Positions 17,720 through 27,086 of a stretch of DNA of 64,000 bases are shown here, one piece after another. A program made the position numbers and the translations under genes. The DNA is from Massilia putida (GTDB taxonomy: Bacteria; Pseudomonadota; Gammaproteobacteria; Burkholderiales; Burkholderiaceae_D): the NCBI RefSeq assembly GCF_001941825.1, contig NZ_CP019038.1:248001-312000 (forward strand), given 5' to 3'. Every line of letters starts with the position of its first letter. Position 1 is the stretch's first letter. The notes under the pieces are model-generated. The model was not told the origin of the DNA. It saw only the letters and a program-made list of their open reading frames with translations, and did not search any database.

Positions 17720-18774
17720 GCTTCGAGCGCGTCGAGCGGATACGGCAGCGGCAGGAAGTCGAGCTTCGTGCCGCCGGCGGAGCCGTGGCGGACCTCGCCG
17801 TCCAGCGCGGCGAGCTTGATCTCGACGAGCGCGTCGGCGCCGCCGGCGCCGTTCGGCGCCGCGTTGACGATCATGCCGGACGGCTGGTCCGGATCGGCGA
17901 CGGAATAGACTTCATCGCCGGGACGCGCGGCCGCGTCAAGCAGCGTGGCCAGCGCCATGCGGCGCTTCAACTTGCCGAGGTACTGGCTGCGGGCAACGAT
18001 TTCCTGGCCCGGATAGCAGCCCTTCTTGAAATTGACGCCGCCGAGCAGCTCGTAGTTGATCATCTGCGGGACGAACTGTTCCTGCGTGGCCTGCCCGATC
18101 TGCGGCACGCCCGCGTGGATCGACGCGAGGTGCCACGCGGCGTTGCCGCCCAGCGCGAGCGTCGCGCGCAATGCGGGCAGGGCCTTGATGGCATCGTCGG
18201 CCGTCGTCAGCCACAGGTAGCGGGGCTGGTTGAAGGCGTCGGCCAGGCGGATCACGGTGCCGAAATCGCCGTCGATCTTCGCATACGGCGCATCGGGCAG
18301 CGTGCCGACGTGCGTACGCAGGGCCTCGCCCGCCGCGGCCCCGCCCAGCCCGAGGACGGCCGCGTAGCGCGCCTCGTCGGTGGCATCGCGCAGCTTCGCT
18401 TTCGAACGCAGCACGAACATCGAGAGTCGCTTCTGCAGCGGCGCCTGGATGGCGCGCGGCAGCTGCAGGTAGACCGCTTCCGCATCGCGCCACATCAGGA
18501 AGGTGGCCTGCAGGCGGCCTTTCGGCGTGCAATAACCGGCCAGGCGCGCTTCCGTGGTCCCGAGGTGCGCGACGTCGTTGGTGAGCTGGTTGTGCAGGAA
18601 GCTGGCGGCGTCCTCGCCGGCGACGGCGATCAGGCCCAGGTCGGTGACGGCGGCGACGAAGCCCTGTTCGAGGGCGGTCGTGCCGAGCACGCGGCCGAAG
18701 TCGTCGACCTGCGTCGGGCTATCGGGGTGGAAACGGGCGCCCAGGGTGGCGAGATGTTCGATCCAATGGTTCAT
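17716..18774 (-). CDS. ygfZ: Folate-binding protein YgfZ (Fe-S cluster maintenance)
   Basis: A 352-residue GcvT-like folate-binding protein that supports iron-sulfur enzymes such as MiaB. The diagnostic KGCYPGQE motif with the conserved cysteine is present (KKGCYPGQEIVAR), together with the N-terminal FLHNQLTNDV segment. The start is ATG 18774 (a GTG codon lies just before it). It is divergent from mltG, the usual arrangement in this group. Confidence 0.94.
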   Translation of the reverse strand: MNHWIEHLATLGARFHPDSPTQVDDFGRVLGTTALEQGFVAAVTDLGLIAVAGEDAASFLHNQLTNDVAHLGTTEARLAGYCTPKGRLQATFLMWRDAEAVYLQLPRAIQAPLQKRLSMFVLRSKAKLRDATDEARYAAVLGLGGAAAGEALRTHVGTLPDAPYAKIDGDFGTVIRLADAFNQPRYLWLTTADDAIKALPALRATLALGGNAAWHLASIHAGVPQIGQATQEQFVPQMINYELLGGVNFKKGCYPGQEIVARSQYLGKLKRRMALATLLDAAARPGDEVYSVADPDQPSGMIVNAAPNGAGGADALVEIKLAALDGEVRHGSAGGTKLDFLPLPYPLDALEA

Positions 18775-18876
18775 CACGAATTATTTCCGGTTTAGCAGTA
18801 TCGGCTTTATGATTACGGCCTCATTATAAGTTCGCCTTCAAAAACGCGCCGACGACGGCGAAAAACCGAAACCAGC

Positions 18877-19881
18877 ATGGCATTGATAAGAAAACTCATC
18901 GTCACGGGCGTCATCGCGCTTGCCGCCGCCGGCAGCGCCTTCCAGTGGTGGAGCAAGCAGCCGATCACGCCGAAGGATGCTGCCGTCATCCCGTTCGCCA
19001 TCGCGCAGGGCAGCGGTGTGGCCGGCGCGGCGCAGCAGATGGCGACGTCCGGCGTGCCCGTCAACCCTTTCCTGTTCGGCGTGCTCGCGCGCATTACGGG
19101 CAAGGCCGGACAGATCAAGGCGGGCAGCTACGAGCTCAAACCGGATACCAGCCCGCGGCGCCTCCTGTCCCAGCTCGTGCGCGGCGAGTTCGCGCAGGAA
19201 TCGCTGACGATCATCGAAGGCTGGACGTTCCGCCAGATGCGCCAGGCGGTCGACGCCGCGCCGAACCTGAAGCACGACACGGCCAAGCTGTCCGACCGGG
19301 AACTGCTGGCGAAGGTGGCGCCCGAGTACAAGGCGCCGGAAGGCCTGTTCTTCCCCGATACGTATTTGTTCGCGAAGGGCGCGAGCGACTTGTCGATCTA
19401 TAAGCAGGCGCACGAGATGATGATGAAGCGCCTCAAGGCCGCGTGGGAGAAGCGCGACCCCGGCCTGCCGTACACCGATCCGTACCAGGCCTTGATCATG
19501 GCGTCGCTGGTGGAAAAGGAAACGGGCCAGAAGAGCGAGCGCGCCATGATCGCCGGGGTGTTCGTGAACCGTTTGAAAGCCGGCATGCTGCTGCAGACCG
19601 ACCCCACCGTCATCTACGGCATGGGCGACAAATACGACGGCAAGATCCGCAAGAAGGACCTCGAGACCGACACCCCGTACAATACGTATACGCGCGCCGG
19701 CCTGCCGCCGACGCCGATCGCACTGCCGGGCGTGCAATCGCTCGCCGCCGCGACGGCGCCCGCGAAGACGGACGCCCTGTATTTCGTCTCGCGCGGCGAC
19801 GGCACGAGCCACTTCTCGGTCAACCTGAACGAGCATAACAAGGCCGTCAACCAGTACCAGCGCAACCAGGCGTCCCAGTAA
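18877..19881 (+). CDS. mltG: Endolytic murein transglycosylase MltG
   Basis: A 334-residue inner-membrane-anchored lytic transglycosylase that cuts nascent peptidoglycan glycan strands and sets their length. One N-terminal transmembrane segment (residues about 5-22) is followed by a LysM-like region and the YceG catalytic domain. The catalytic glutamate is E213 in ASLVEKET. LQTDPTVIYG and YNTYTRAGLPPTPI are further family signatures. It heads the mltG-tmk-holB-pilZ cluster; tmk starts 6 bp after it. Confidence 0.95.
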   Translation: MALIRKLIVTGVIALAAAGSAFQWWSKQPITPKDAAVIPFAIAQGSGVAGAAQQMATSGVPVNPFLFGVLARITGKAGQIKAGSYELKPDTSPRRLLSQLVRGEFAQESLTIIEGWTFRQMRQAVDAAPNLKHDTAKLSDRELLAKVAPEYKAPEGLFFPDTYLFAKGASDLSIYKQAHEMMMKRLKAAWEKRDPGLPYTDPYQALIMASLVEKETGQKSERAMIAGVFVNRLKAGMLLQTDPTVIYGMGDKYDGKIRKKDLETDTPYNTYTRAGLPPTPIALPGVQSLAAATAPAKTDALYFVSRGDGTSHFSVNLNEHNKAVNQYQRNQASQ

Positions 19882-19887
19882 ATACGA

Positions 19888-20523
19888 ATGAATGCAATGA
19901 ATCATAACGATGCCGCCCGCGGGCGCTTCATCACCTTCGAAGGCATCGACGGTGCGGGCAAGTCGACGCACATCGGCTACGTCACCTCGCTGCTGAAAGG
20001 CGCGGGCAAGACGGTCGTCTCGACCCGCGAGCCGGGCGGCACGCCGCTGGGCGAAAAGGTGCGCGACCTGGTGCTGCACGAAAAAATGGACCTGGAGACG
20101 GAAGCGCTGCTGATGTTCGCCAGCCGGCGCGAGCACGTGGCGCAGGTCATCGAACCGGCGATCGCGCGCGGCGACTGGGTCCTGTCCGATCGTTTCACGG
20201 ACGCGAGCTTCGCCTACCAGGGCGGCGGCCGCGGTCTCGATCGCGCCAAGCTCGAAGCGCTGGAACGATGGGTGCATCCGCACCTGCAGCCCGACCTGAC
20301 CCTGTTGTTCGACGTCCCGCTGGACGTCGCGCGCGCGCGCCTGTCCGCGACGCGCACCCTCGACAAATTCGAGATGGAACGCTCCGATTTCTTCGCGCGC
20401 GTACGCGACGAATACCTGCGCCGCGCCGCGGAATCGGACGGGCGCATCGTCGTCATCGATTCCACGCAATCGATCGACGGCGTGCGCGCGGCGCTGCAAG
20501 CCGCACTGGAGCCATGGCTGTGA
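19888..20523 (+). CDS. tmk: Thymidylate kinase
   Basis: A 211-residue dTMP kinase making dTDP for DNA synthesis. The P-loop GIDGAGKST is at residues 19-27, then [11 protein letters not shown], the [16 protein letters not shown] dTMP-binding region, and the lid. It overlaps holB by about 10 bp, so the two are translationally coupled. The exact start (ATG 19888 or ATG 19897) is uncertain because no clear ribosome site is present. Confidence 0.96.
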   Translation: MNAMNHNDAARGRFITFEGIDGAGKSTHIGYVTSLLKGAGKTVVSTREPGGTPLGEKVRDLVLHEKMDLETEALLMFASRREHVAQVIEPAIARGDWVLSDRFTDASFAYQGGGRGLDRAKLEALERWVHPHLQPDLTLLFDVPLDVARARLSATRTLDKFEMERSDFFARVRDEYLRRAAESDGRIVVIDSTQSIDGVRAALQAALEPWL

Positions 20524-21548
20524 GCATGTATCCCTGGCAGCAGGACGCGTGGACGCGGCTGCAGGCGATGCGCGCCCGCCTGCCGCACGCGATTCTCTTC
20601 TACGGCCCGGCCGGCATCGGCAAGGCCGACTTCATCGAAGCGTTTGCCCAGGCGCTGCTGTGCGAAAACGTGAAGCCGGACGGCCATGCCTGCGGCGCAT
20701 GCGCGTCGTGCGGCTGGTTTGCGCAAGGTAACCACCCCGACTACCGCCGCGTGCGTCCGGAAGCGCTGGAAGACGACGTGCCGGCTGCCGAAGGCGAGGA
20801 CGCGCCGGCCGAGGAAAAGAAGTCCAAGTCGAAGACGGCGTCGAAAGACATCAAGATCGAGCAGGTGCGCGCGCTGGCCGACTTCATGAACATCTCGACG
20901 CACCGTCAGGGCTTGCGCGTCGTCGTGCTGTATCCGGCGGAAAGCCTGAACATGCCGGCGTCCAACGCGCTGCTGAAGACGCTCGAGGAACCGCCGCCGG
21001 GCACCGTGTTCCTGCTGGCATCGAACGGCCTGGACCGACTGCTGCCCACGATCCTGTCGCGCTGCCGCAAGTTTGCGATGCCCATGCCGGAACACGCCGA
21101 GGCCCTCGCCTGGCTGGAGGCGCAGGGGGTGACGGACGCCGACGGCTGGCTGCGGGAGCAGGGCGGCGCGCCGCTGGCGGCGCTGACCCAGGCCGAGACG
21201 GGCAGCCGCGAAGAACTCGACGGCCTGCTGCAAGTGCTGGCCCAGCCGAGCGTGGACGCCGCGTTGCGCAGTGCCGACAAATTGAGCAAGGCGCCGCTGG
21301 CATCCCTCGTCGCGTGGCAGCAGCGGTGGCTGTATGACGTGTTTTCGTACAAGCTGTCCGGCGTGATCCGGTATTATCCAAGGTATCAACGGGAATTGGC
21401 GGCCCTTGCCGGGCGTGTGCACGTGGCTAATTTGATGCAGGCAATCAAGTCCACGAACGAGCGCCGCGCGGTGGCCGATCACCCCCTGTCTCCGAAATTA
21501 TTTGTCGAAGACATGTTGCTTGATTACACTGCCCGCTGCGGCCCATGA
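20514..21548 (+). CDS. holB: DNA polymerase III subunit delta-prime
   Basis: A 344-residue clamp-loader subunit. The P-loop-like [10 protein letters not shown] is followed by the zinc-binding cysteine cluster [23 protein letters not shown] and [10 protein letters not shown], all classic delta-prime motifs. A charged linker (residues about 93-115, rich in E, A and K) separates the zinc module from the rest of the ATPase domain and is longer than usual. The start is uncertain: ATG 20514, GTG 20520 or ATG 20526. GGAG at 20508-20511 spaces best to 20520. Confidence 0.93.
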   Translation: MAVSMYPWQQDAWTRLQAMRARLPHAILFYGPAGIGKADFIEAFAQALLCENVKPDGHACGACASCGWFAQGNHPDYRRVRPEALEDDVPAAEGEDAPAEEKKSKSKTASKDIKIEQVRALADFMNISTHRQGLRVVVLYPAESLNMPASNALLKTLEEPPPGTVFLLASNGLDRLLPTILSRCRKFAMPMPEHAEALAWLEAQGVTDADGWLREQGGAPLAALTQAETGSREELDGLLQVLAQPSVDAALRSADKLSKAPLASLVAWQQRWLYDVFSYKLSGVIRYYPRYQRELAALAGRVHVANLMQAIKSTNERRAVADHPLSPKLFVEDMLLDYTARCGP

Positions 21549-21561
21549 TGAAAGGACGATG

Positions 21562-21963
21562 ATGAGTGTTTCGCAGAACGGACCGATCAGTGGCCTGCCC
21601 ACCGATCCGAACGCGCCGCAGCCCGCGCGGCCGTCCGTGCTGTCGCTCGCCATCAAGGAAAAAGCCGCGCTGTACGCGGCCTACATGCCGTTCCTGAAAA
21701 ACGGCGGCATGTTCGTGCCGACCAATAAGCCGTACAAGATCGGCGACGAGATCTATCTGATCCTGTCGCTGATGGACGATCCGAACAAATACCCGATTGC
21801 CGGCAAGGTCGCGTGGATCACGCCGGCCGGCGCGAACAACAACAAGGCGCAGGGCATCGGCGTGCACTTCCCGGCCGATGAAACGGGCCAGCGCGCCCGC
21901 CTGCGCATCGAAGAAATCCTCGGCGCCGCGCTGCGCTCCTCGCGCGCGACCCATACTTTGTAA
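21562..21963 (+). CDS. pilZ: PilZ domain protein (type IV pilus assembly)
   Basis: A 133-residue single-domain PilZ protein. The position directly after holB and close to tatD is the classical pilZ locus. The usual c-di-GMP motif RxxxR is not seen before the domain, as in the canonical pilus-assembly PilZ that does not bind c-di-GMP. NGGMFVPT and GKVAWITP are typical. AAAGGA at 21551-21556 favours the second of two adjacent ATG codons (21562). Confidence 0.9.
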   Translation: MSVSQNGPISGLPTDPNAPQPARPSVLSLAIKEKAALYAAYMPFLKNGGMFVPTNKPYKIGDEIYLILSLMDDPNKYPIAGKVAWITPAGANNNKAQGIGVHFPADETGQRARLRIEEILGAALRSSRATHTL

Positions 21964-21979
21964 TCATTCAGTGTCAAGC

Positions 21980-22498
21980 ATGCCGTCCTACGTACACCGC
22001 CTCGCCCGCATCGAAGATCTGCCCGTCATCGTCGACATCTACAATTCCACCATCGCCTCGCGCGAAGTCACGGCCGACACGGAACCGGTCACCGTCGCGT
22101 CGCGCGAAGGCTGGTTCCACGAGCACACGCCGGAACGCCGGCCGCTGTGGGTGATCCACGATGCGGCGGACACGTCGGACAATCCGGCGGTGATCGGCTG
22201 GTGCTCGTACTCGAACTTCTATGGCCGCCCGGCGTATTCCGGTACGGCCGAGCTGTCGATCTATATCGCGGAAAGCTGGCGCGGCAAGGGTGTGGGGCGT
22301 TACTGCCTGGAACAGGCGATGGCGTTCGCGCCGAACGTCAAGGTACATACCTTGCTCGGGTTTATCTTCGGACACAATGCGCCGAGCCTGGCCTTGTTCC
22401 GCAAGTACGGGTTCGAGACGTGGGCGAATTTTCCGCGTGTGGCCAATCTGGATGGGATCGAGCGCGACCTGATCATTCTCGGCAAGCGCGTCGCGTAA
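21980..22498 (+). CDS. GNAT family N-acetyltransferase (phosphinothricin-acetyltransferase-like)
   Basis: A 172-residue acetyltransferase. The acetyl-CoA pyrophosphate-binding segment WRGKGVGRYCLEQA and the later HNAPSLALFRKYGFE match the Pat/Bar/MddA-like subgroup that acetylates phosphinothricin, methionine sulfoximine or similar amino compounds; the true substrate is unknown. An in-frame GTG at 21971 is an alternative start. It sits between pilZ and tatD in the same direction. Confidence 0.88.
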   Translation: MPSYVHRLARIEDLPVIVDIYNSTIASREVTADTEPVTVASREGWFHEHTPERRPLWVIHDAADTSDNPAVIGWCSYSNFYGRPAYSGTAELSIYIAESWRGKGVGRYCLEQAMAFAPNVKVHTLLGFIFGHNAPSLALFRKYGFETWANFPRVANLDGIERDLIILGKRVA

Positions 22499-22500
22499 AT

Positions 22501-22532
22501 GCCGTCATTCCCGCTTCCGCGGGAATGACGGC
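22501..22532. repeat. Perfect palindromic repeat (dRS3/REP-like)
   Basis: Arms of 14 bp (GCCGTCATTCCCGC and its complement) flank the loop TTCC. The TCATTCCCGC core is a common dispersed palindrome in beta- and gammaproteobacteria. It begins 2 bp after the GNAT stop codon and may also act as a 3' transcript stabiliser or terminator, although no T-run follows. Confidence 0.7.
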
Positions 22533-22579
22533 AGGTGGCAGCGTCGGCGCCCGCTTCACGCCTCGCGTACAATATCGGG

Positions 22580-23362
22580 ATGTACATCGATTCCCACTGC
22601 CATATCAATTTCCCCGAGCTTGCCGCCCGCATGCCGGAGATCCTGGCCAACATGGCCGAGAACAAGGTCTCGCACGCGCTGTGCGTGTCCGTCGACCTGC
22701 CTGACTTCCCCAGCGTGCTCGCCCTGGCCGAGCAATACCCGCACATCTATGCCTCCGTCGGCGTGCACCCCGACTACGAGGACACACCGGAACCCACCGT
22801 CGCGCAACTGGTCGAACTGGCCGATCACCCGAAGGTCATCGCGATCGGTGAGACGGGCCTCGATTATTACCGACTGGAAGGCGACCTGGAATGGCAGCGC
22901 GAGCGCTTCCGCACGCACATCCGCGCGTCGCGCGAGACCCGCAAGCCGCTGATCATCCACACGCGCGCCGCCAGCGCGGACACGATCCGCATCATGCAGG
23001 AAGAGGGCGCCGGCACGGACAAGGGCGGCGTCGCCGGTGTGATGCACTGCTTCACGGAGTCGCTGGAAGTGGCCCTGGCCGCCATCGAGATGGGCTTCTA
23101 CATCTCGTTTTCCGGCATCGTCACGTTCAAGAGCGCGAAGGATTTGCAGGCGGTGGCGCAGGCGCTGCCGCTGGACCGCATCCTCATCGAGACGGATTCG
23201 CCCTACCTGGCGCCCGTGCCTTACCGCGGCAAGATGAACGAGCCCGGTTATGTGCCGCACGTGGCCGAATTCCTGGCGACGCTCAAGGGCGTGCCGTTGC
23301 GCGAGATCGCCGACCGCACCACCGACAATTTCTTCAACCTGTTCAAGGCCGCGAGGACCTGA
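22580..23362 (+). CDS. tatD: TatD family metal-dependent hydrolase (3'-5' nuclease)
   Basis: A 260-residue TIM-barrel nuclease or hydrolase. The metal ligands are visible: DSHCH at residues 5-9, GETGLDYYR (glutamate), IIHTR and HCF histidines, and ETDSPYLAP (aspartate). Family members degrade DNA and act in repair. There is no Shine-Dalgarno sequence. A TACAAT box lies only 6 bp before the ATG, so translation may start on a nearly leaderless transcript. Confidence 0.92.
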   Translation: MYIDSHCHINFPELAARMPEILANMAENKVSHALCVSVDLPDFPSVLALAEQYPHIYASVGVHPDYEDTPEPTVAQLVELADHPKVIAIGETGLDYYRLEGDLEWQRERFRTHIRASRETRKPLIIHTRAASADTIRIMQEEGAGTDKGGVAGVMHCFTESLEVALAAIEMGFYISFSGIVTFKSAKDLQAVAQALPLDRILIETDSPYLAPVPYRGKMNEPGYVPHVAEFLATLKGVPLREIADRTTDNFFNLFKAART

Positions 23363-23365
23363 CCC

Positions 23366-24061
23366 ATGATGCCTGCCAGCCCGTTGCGCCGTACCGTTCT
23401 CCGTTCGTTCGTGCTCGCCGCCGCGATGGCGGCCGCGGCCGGCATGCATCCCGCGCAAGCCGCGCCCACGCCGGCGCAGATCGCCGATTTCTTCCGCGCC
23501 GTGCAGATGGACGATGCCGGCACGGTGCGCTCGCTGCTGGGCAAGGTCGATCCCAATGACGTCAATCCGATCGGCGGCGAACCGGCCCTGGTGCTCGCCG
23601 TGCGCGAAGGGTCGATGCAGGTGTTCGACGCGCTGCTGCGCTACCCCGGTACCAACGTCGATACGCCCGCGATGAACGGCAACACGGCGCTGATGATGGC
23701 CGCGTTCAAGCACAACCAGCCCGCCGCCGAGGCCCTGATCGCGAAAGGCGCGGCCGTGAACCGGCCCGGCTGGACGCCGCTGCACTACGCGGCCGCCAGC
23801 GGCGACAATGACATCGCGCGCCTGCTTCTGGCGCACGGCGCCCGCGTCGACGCGCAGTCGCCGCCGGCCAGCGGCAAGTACACGCCGCTCATGATGGCGG
23901 CGCGCGAAGGCCATCAGGACAGTGCGCTGTTCCTGCTTAGCCAGGGCGCCGATCCGCAGCTGAAGAATAGCGAAGGACTGACGGCGGCCCAGATCGCGCA
24001 GCGGGCCGACCACGGCGCCATCGCGGCGGCGATCGAACAGCGCGTCAAGTCCGGCCGCTGA
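23366..24061 (+). CDS. Secreted ankyrin-repeat protein
   Basis: A 231-residue protein with a signal peptide (cleavage expected near HPAQA, about residue 32) and four to five ankyrin repeats across residues about 60-225 (for example GWTPLHYAAASGDNDIARLL and KYTPLMMAAREGHQDSALFL). It is probably periplasmic, with an unknown binding partner. It starts 3 bp after tatD. Its 3' end overlaps the convergent diguanylate cyclase gene by 17 bp. Confidence 0.9.
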   Translation: MMPASPLRRTVLRSFVLAAAMAAAAGMHPAQAAPTPAQIADFFRAVQMDDAGTVRSLLGKVDPNDVNPIGGEPALVLAVREGSMQVFDALLRYPGTNVDTPAMNGNTALMMAAFKHNQPAAEALIAKGAAVNRPGWTPLHYAAASGDNDIARLLLAHGARVDAQSPPASGKYTPLMMAAREGHQDSALFLLSQGADPQLKNSEGLTAAQIAQRADHGAIAAAIEQRVKSGR

Positions 24062-25385
24062 CCGGACCGGCGCCGTTCGCGCCGCACTTTTGCGCGCGCT
24101 TTTTCGCATACATGCGTGCGTCCGCATGCATCAGCAGCGTCTCGACCTGGTCCGCATGTTCCGGGAACAATGCGATGCCGACGCTGACGCTGATGACCAG
24201 CGGCGCGCACTGCGTCGGCACCGGCTGCGCCAGCGCGGCGCGGATCTTGTCGGCGCACCGGTCGGCGTCCTCGGGCGACTGCAGGTCTTCCAGCAGCAGG
24301 ACGAATTCGTCGCCGCCGAGGCGCGCCACCGTGTCGGTCTGGCGCGCGCACTCCACCAGCCGCGCCGCCACCTCGCGCAACAGCGTGTCGCCGGTGGCAT
24401 GGCCATGGCGGTCGTTGACCTGCTTGAAGTCGTCGACGTCCACGTACAGCAGGCCGAGCCGCGACTGGCTGCGGCGTGCCCGGGCGACAGCGGTGCGGAT
24501 GCGGTCGAAGAACAGGCGCCGGTTCGGCAATCCCGTCAACTCGTCGTGACAGGCCGAGCGCATCAGGTCCTCGTGCAGGCGCTTGCGTTCCAGCGCCAGC
24601 CCGACCTGGGCCGCGACGAAGTGCAGCAGGCCGCGGTCGGCGGGGGAATAGCCGGTGCCGGCCCGGTCGCGCAGCAGCAGCGCGCCGATCGTGCCGGCCG
24701 GGCCCCCCAGTTCGAGCATGAGCCAGGTGTTCAGACGGCTGCCGGCGACGTGGCGGACGGCGTCGGGCGCGAGCGCGTCCGGATTCGACGCGCTCCCGCG
24801 CCAGCGCGCGAGGCAGGCGCGCGACGGCAAACGGCTTTTTTCGCCGTGATCGCGCTGGTAGACGACCTTGAAACCCTGTTGCGGCGTCGGGTCCGTGACG
24901 ACGACCATGCCGGGCGCGCCGACCAGCCGGTCGAGGATGCCGTGGATGACCTGGCACAGTCCCGCCAGGTCGCCGGACTGGAAGGCAGCCTCGGAAATGG
25001 CGTAGGTCGCGGCCTGGCGCCGCTCGGCGCGTTTGCGCAGGCTGATGTCCCGCGCGACGCTCAGGCGCAGGCCCTGGTCGGCGATCCAGCGCGCCGACCA
25101 CATGAGGTCGATCGAGCGGCCGTCCTTGTGCAGGTAGCGGTTCTCGAAGCCGATGCGGTCCTGGCCGGCCAGGACGCGCGCCCCTTCGGCGAGGGTCATG
25201 TCGCGGTCTTCGGGGACGACGAAATCGAGCATGTATTGCCCGATCAGCTCGGTCGCGCGGTAGCCGAGCATGCGTTCGCACCCGGCGCTGACGTCGACGA
25301 TAATGCCGCGCCGGTCCACCAGGAAAAGCACGTCCAATAACAGATCGGCAATATTCGCCGAAAGGGAACGGATCGAATGAACCAT
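24045..25385 (-). CDS. PAS-GAF-like-GGDEF diguanylate cyclase
   Basis: A protein of about 446 residues. An N-terminal PAS domain (LFLVDRRGIIVDVSAGCERMLGY) has a PAC segment, then comes a GAF-like domain (about residues 120-270), then a GGDEF domain. The catalytic motif is intact (GGDEFVLLLED), as is DDFKQVNDRHGHATGD, so it should make c-di-GMP in the cytoplasm in response to a ligand bound by PAS or GAF. An RxxD inhibitory site is not obvious. I chose ATG 25385; an upstream ATG at 25427 is possible, and neither has a good ribosome site. Confidence 0.88.
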   Translation of the reverse strand: MVHSIRSLSANIADLLLDVLFLVDRRGIIVDVSAGCERMLGYRATELIGQYMLDFVVPEDRDMTLAEGARVLAGQDRIGFENRYLHKDGRSIDLMWSARWIADQGLRLSVARDISLRKRAERRQAATYAISEAAFQSGDLAGLCQVIHGILDRLVGAPGMVVVTDPTPQQGFKVVYQRDHGEKSRLPSRACLARWRGSASNPDALAPDAVRHVAGSRLNTWLMLELGGPAGTIGALLLRDRAGTGYSPADRGLLHFVAAQVGLALERKRLHEDLMRSACHDELTGLPNRRLFFDRIRTAVARARRSQSRLGLLYVDVDDFKQVNDRHGHATGDTLLREVAARLVECARQTDTVARLGGDEFVLLLEDLQSPEDADRCADKIRAALAQPVPTQCAPLVISVSVGIALFPEHADQVETLLMHADARMYAKKRAQKCGANGAGPVSGRT

Positions 25386-25607
25386 GGCGGCCAGGTGCGG
25401 TGGCGGACGATGGGAAAATCCTAACATTCCCTTACGGCAAACAGCCAATGTTATTTATCGACTGGGCCGCGATGTTCCATCGATCCGACAAACTGGCCGG
25501 CAAATCCCTATCAGCTCGACGCATCAGTTGCTTCTCGGCATGGACATAATTCAACCTGAGATCAACCATGGCGCCGGCAGGACCGCGGGCCCGACAACGA
25601 GGACAGA

Positions 25608-26531
25608 ATGCTGAACGAACGCGAAATCGAGAGCTGCTACCTGGGGCAGTTCATCCCGGTCCACTACCACCACAATATGCTGATGGACCACAATCGCATG
25701 CACAGCTTCAAGTCGGCGATCTACCACGCCGTCAAGCCTGGTATGAAGGTGCTGGAACTGGGTGGCGGCACCGGCGTCCTGTCGTTCTTCGCGGCGCAGA
25801 ATGCGGCGCAAGTCTATTGCGTCGAGTTCAATCCGGACATGGTGCGCGAGGCGCGCCGCTTCCTCGCCATGAATCCGAACGGCCACAAGGTCGAGGTCGT
25901 GCATGCGGACGCGTTCGACTACTTGCCGCCGGAACCGGTCGACATCGTCATCTGCGAAATGATCCACGTGGGCATGCTGCGCGAAAAGCAGGTCGAGGTG
26001 ATCGAATCGTTCAAGCGCCGCTACCTGGCCCGTTTCGGCGGTCCGCTGCCGATCTTCATGCCGGAAGCCGTCATCATGGCCGCGCAGCCGCTGCAGCTGG
26101 AGTACGACTTCGAAGGCTTTTATGCGCCGATCGTCCAGTTCCAGCCGACCAATGTGATCTATCCGGGCACCATCGAACTGGCGCAGCCGGGCGTGTATTC
26201 GATCATGGACTTCAGCCAACCCGTGGGCGACGCGATCGCGTGGGAAGGCCAGTTCCGCATGGAGCAGGGCGGCCGCCTGAACGCGCTGCGCTTCATCACC
26301 AAGAACGTGCTGACCATCATCGAGGAGCGCGGCACGACCATCGACTGGCTGAACCATTACATGATGCTGCCGCTGGCCACGCCGCTGGACGTGCAGGCGG
26401 GCGATATCGTGCAGGTGAGCTTCGCCTACCGCGCGGGCGGGTCGATCCCGTCGCTGGAAGCGTCGATGCGGGCCGAGGTCGTCGTGCGCGCGGGCGAGCC
26501 GATGCACGTGCGCGAGACCGCGCTGGCCTGA
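25608..26531 (+). CDS. Class I SAM-dependent methyltransferase, PRMT-like fold
   Basis: A 307-residue methyltransferase. SAM motif I is VLELGGGTGVLSFFAA at about residues 47-62. The post-motif regions are YCVEFNPDMV and VEVVHADAFDYLPP. The following CEMIHVGMLREKQVEV resembles the double-glutamate loop of protein arginine methyltransferases, and the C-terminal beta-rich part (about residues 160-300) would be the PRMT-type barrel. Bacterial PRMT-like proteins are uncommon and this one may methylate a protein or a small molecule. GAGGACAG precedes the ATG. It stands alone. Confidence 0.8.
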   Translation: MLNEREIESCYLGQFIPVHYHHNMLMDHNRMHSFKSAIYHAVKPGMKVLELGGGTGVLSFFAAQNAAQVYCVEFNPDMVREARRFLAMNPNGHKVEVVHADAFDYLPPEPVDIVICEMIHVGMLREKQVEVIESFKRRYLARFGGPLPIFMPEAVIMAAQPLQLEYDFEGFYAPIVQFQPTNVIYPGTIELAQPGVYSIMDFSQPVGDAIAWEGQFRMEQGGRLNALRFITKNVLTIIEERGTTIDWLNHYMMLPLATPLDVQAGDIVQVSFAYRAGGSIPSLEASMRAEVVVRAGEPMHVRETALA

Positions 26532-26548
26532 CCGTCGCGCAAGAACGT

Positions 26549-26622
26549 CATTCCCGCGCAGGCGGGCACCCATACCGAGCTTCCGGAGTTCGTCCGTCCG
26601 GAATCCGGTTACTCGGTATGGG
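26549..26622. repeat. Nested palindromic repeat element
   Basis: A TCATTCCCGCGCAGGCGGG half-element (26549-26567) is joined to a nested palindrome: CCCATACCGAG at 26569-26579 pairs with CTCGGTATGGG at 26612-26622, and TTCCGGA at 26581-26587 pairs with TCCGGAA at 26597-26603. It is the same repeat family as the one at 22501-22532 and sits downstream of the methyltransferase gene. Confidence 0.65.
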
Positions 26623-26774
26623 CCCCGCTGTCGCGAAGGCGACCGCTTGAACCCTCCCATTCACCTCCGCTTTTCCCCCGTCCATCCGCCCGCGCCCGCC
26701 GTCCATCGCAGAAACATTGCGCATTGGCGTCCATACAACTACAGTCACATCATCTCGGACCGATGGAGCTGGCG

Positions 26775-26975
26775 ATGCTGGGTTTTCTCATGTGGTTGCT
26801 GTTACTATTCCTGTGCTGGCCGCTCGCGCTGCTGGCGCTCGTGATGTATCCGCTCGTCTGGCTCGTGCTGCTGCCGTTCCGGCTGCTCGGAGTCGGCGTG
26901 GAGGCGGTGTTCGAGCTCTTGCGCGCGGTCGTCATGCTGCCGGCGCGCGTGCTCGGGGGCGGGGCCGGGCGCTGA
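26775..26975 (+). CDS. Small hydrophobic membrane protein (66 aa)
   Basis: A 66-residue protein that is almost entirely two hydrophobic helices (residues about 2-42), followed by an amphipathic segment and a glycine-rich tail. GGAG at 26765-26768 spaces well to the ATG at 26775. Upstream in-frame ATGs at 26763 and 26724 are alternatives. I do not recognise the family. Confidence 0.6.
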   Translation: MLGFLMWLLLLFLCWPLALLALVMYPLVWLVLLPFRLLGVGVEAVFELLRAVVMLPARVLGGGAGR

Positions 26976-27086
26976 ACATGGGCGGGAGGGCAGTGTGCGC
27001 CGATTAACAGACGGACACGAACCGTTCGCCTATCGTCCCATACTGATGGCTTTCATCCGACAGCCATGCTTTTAAAGGATATGACT

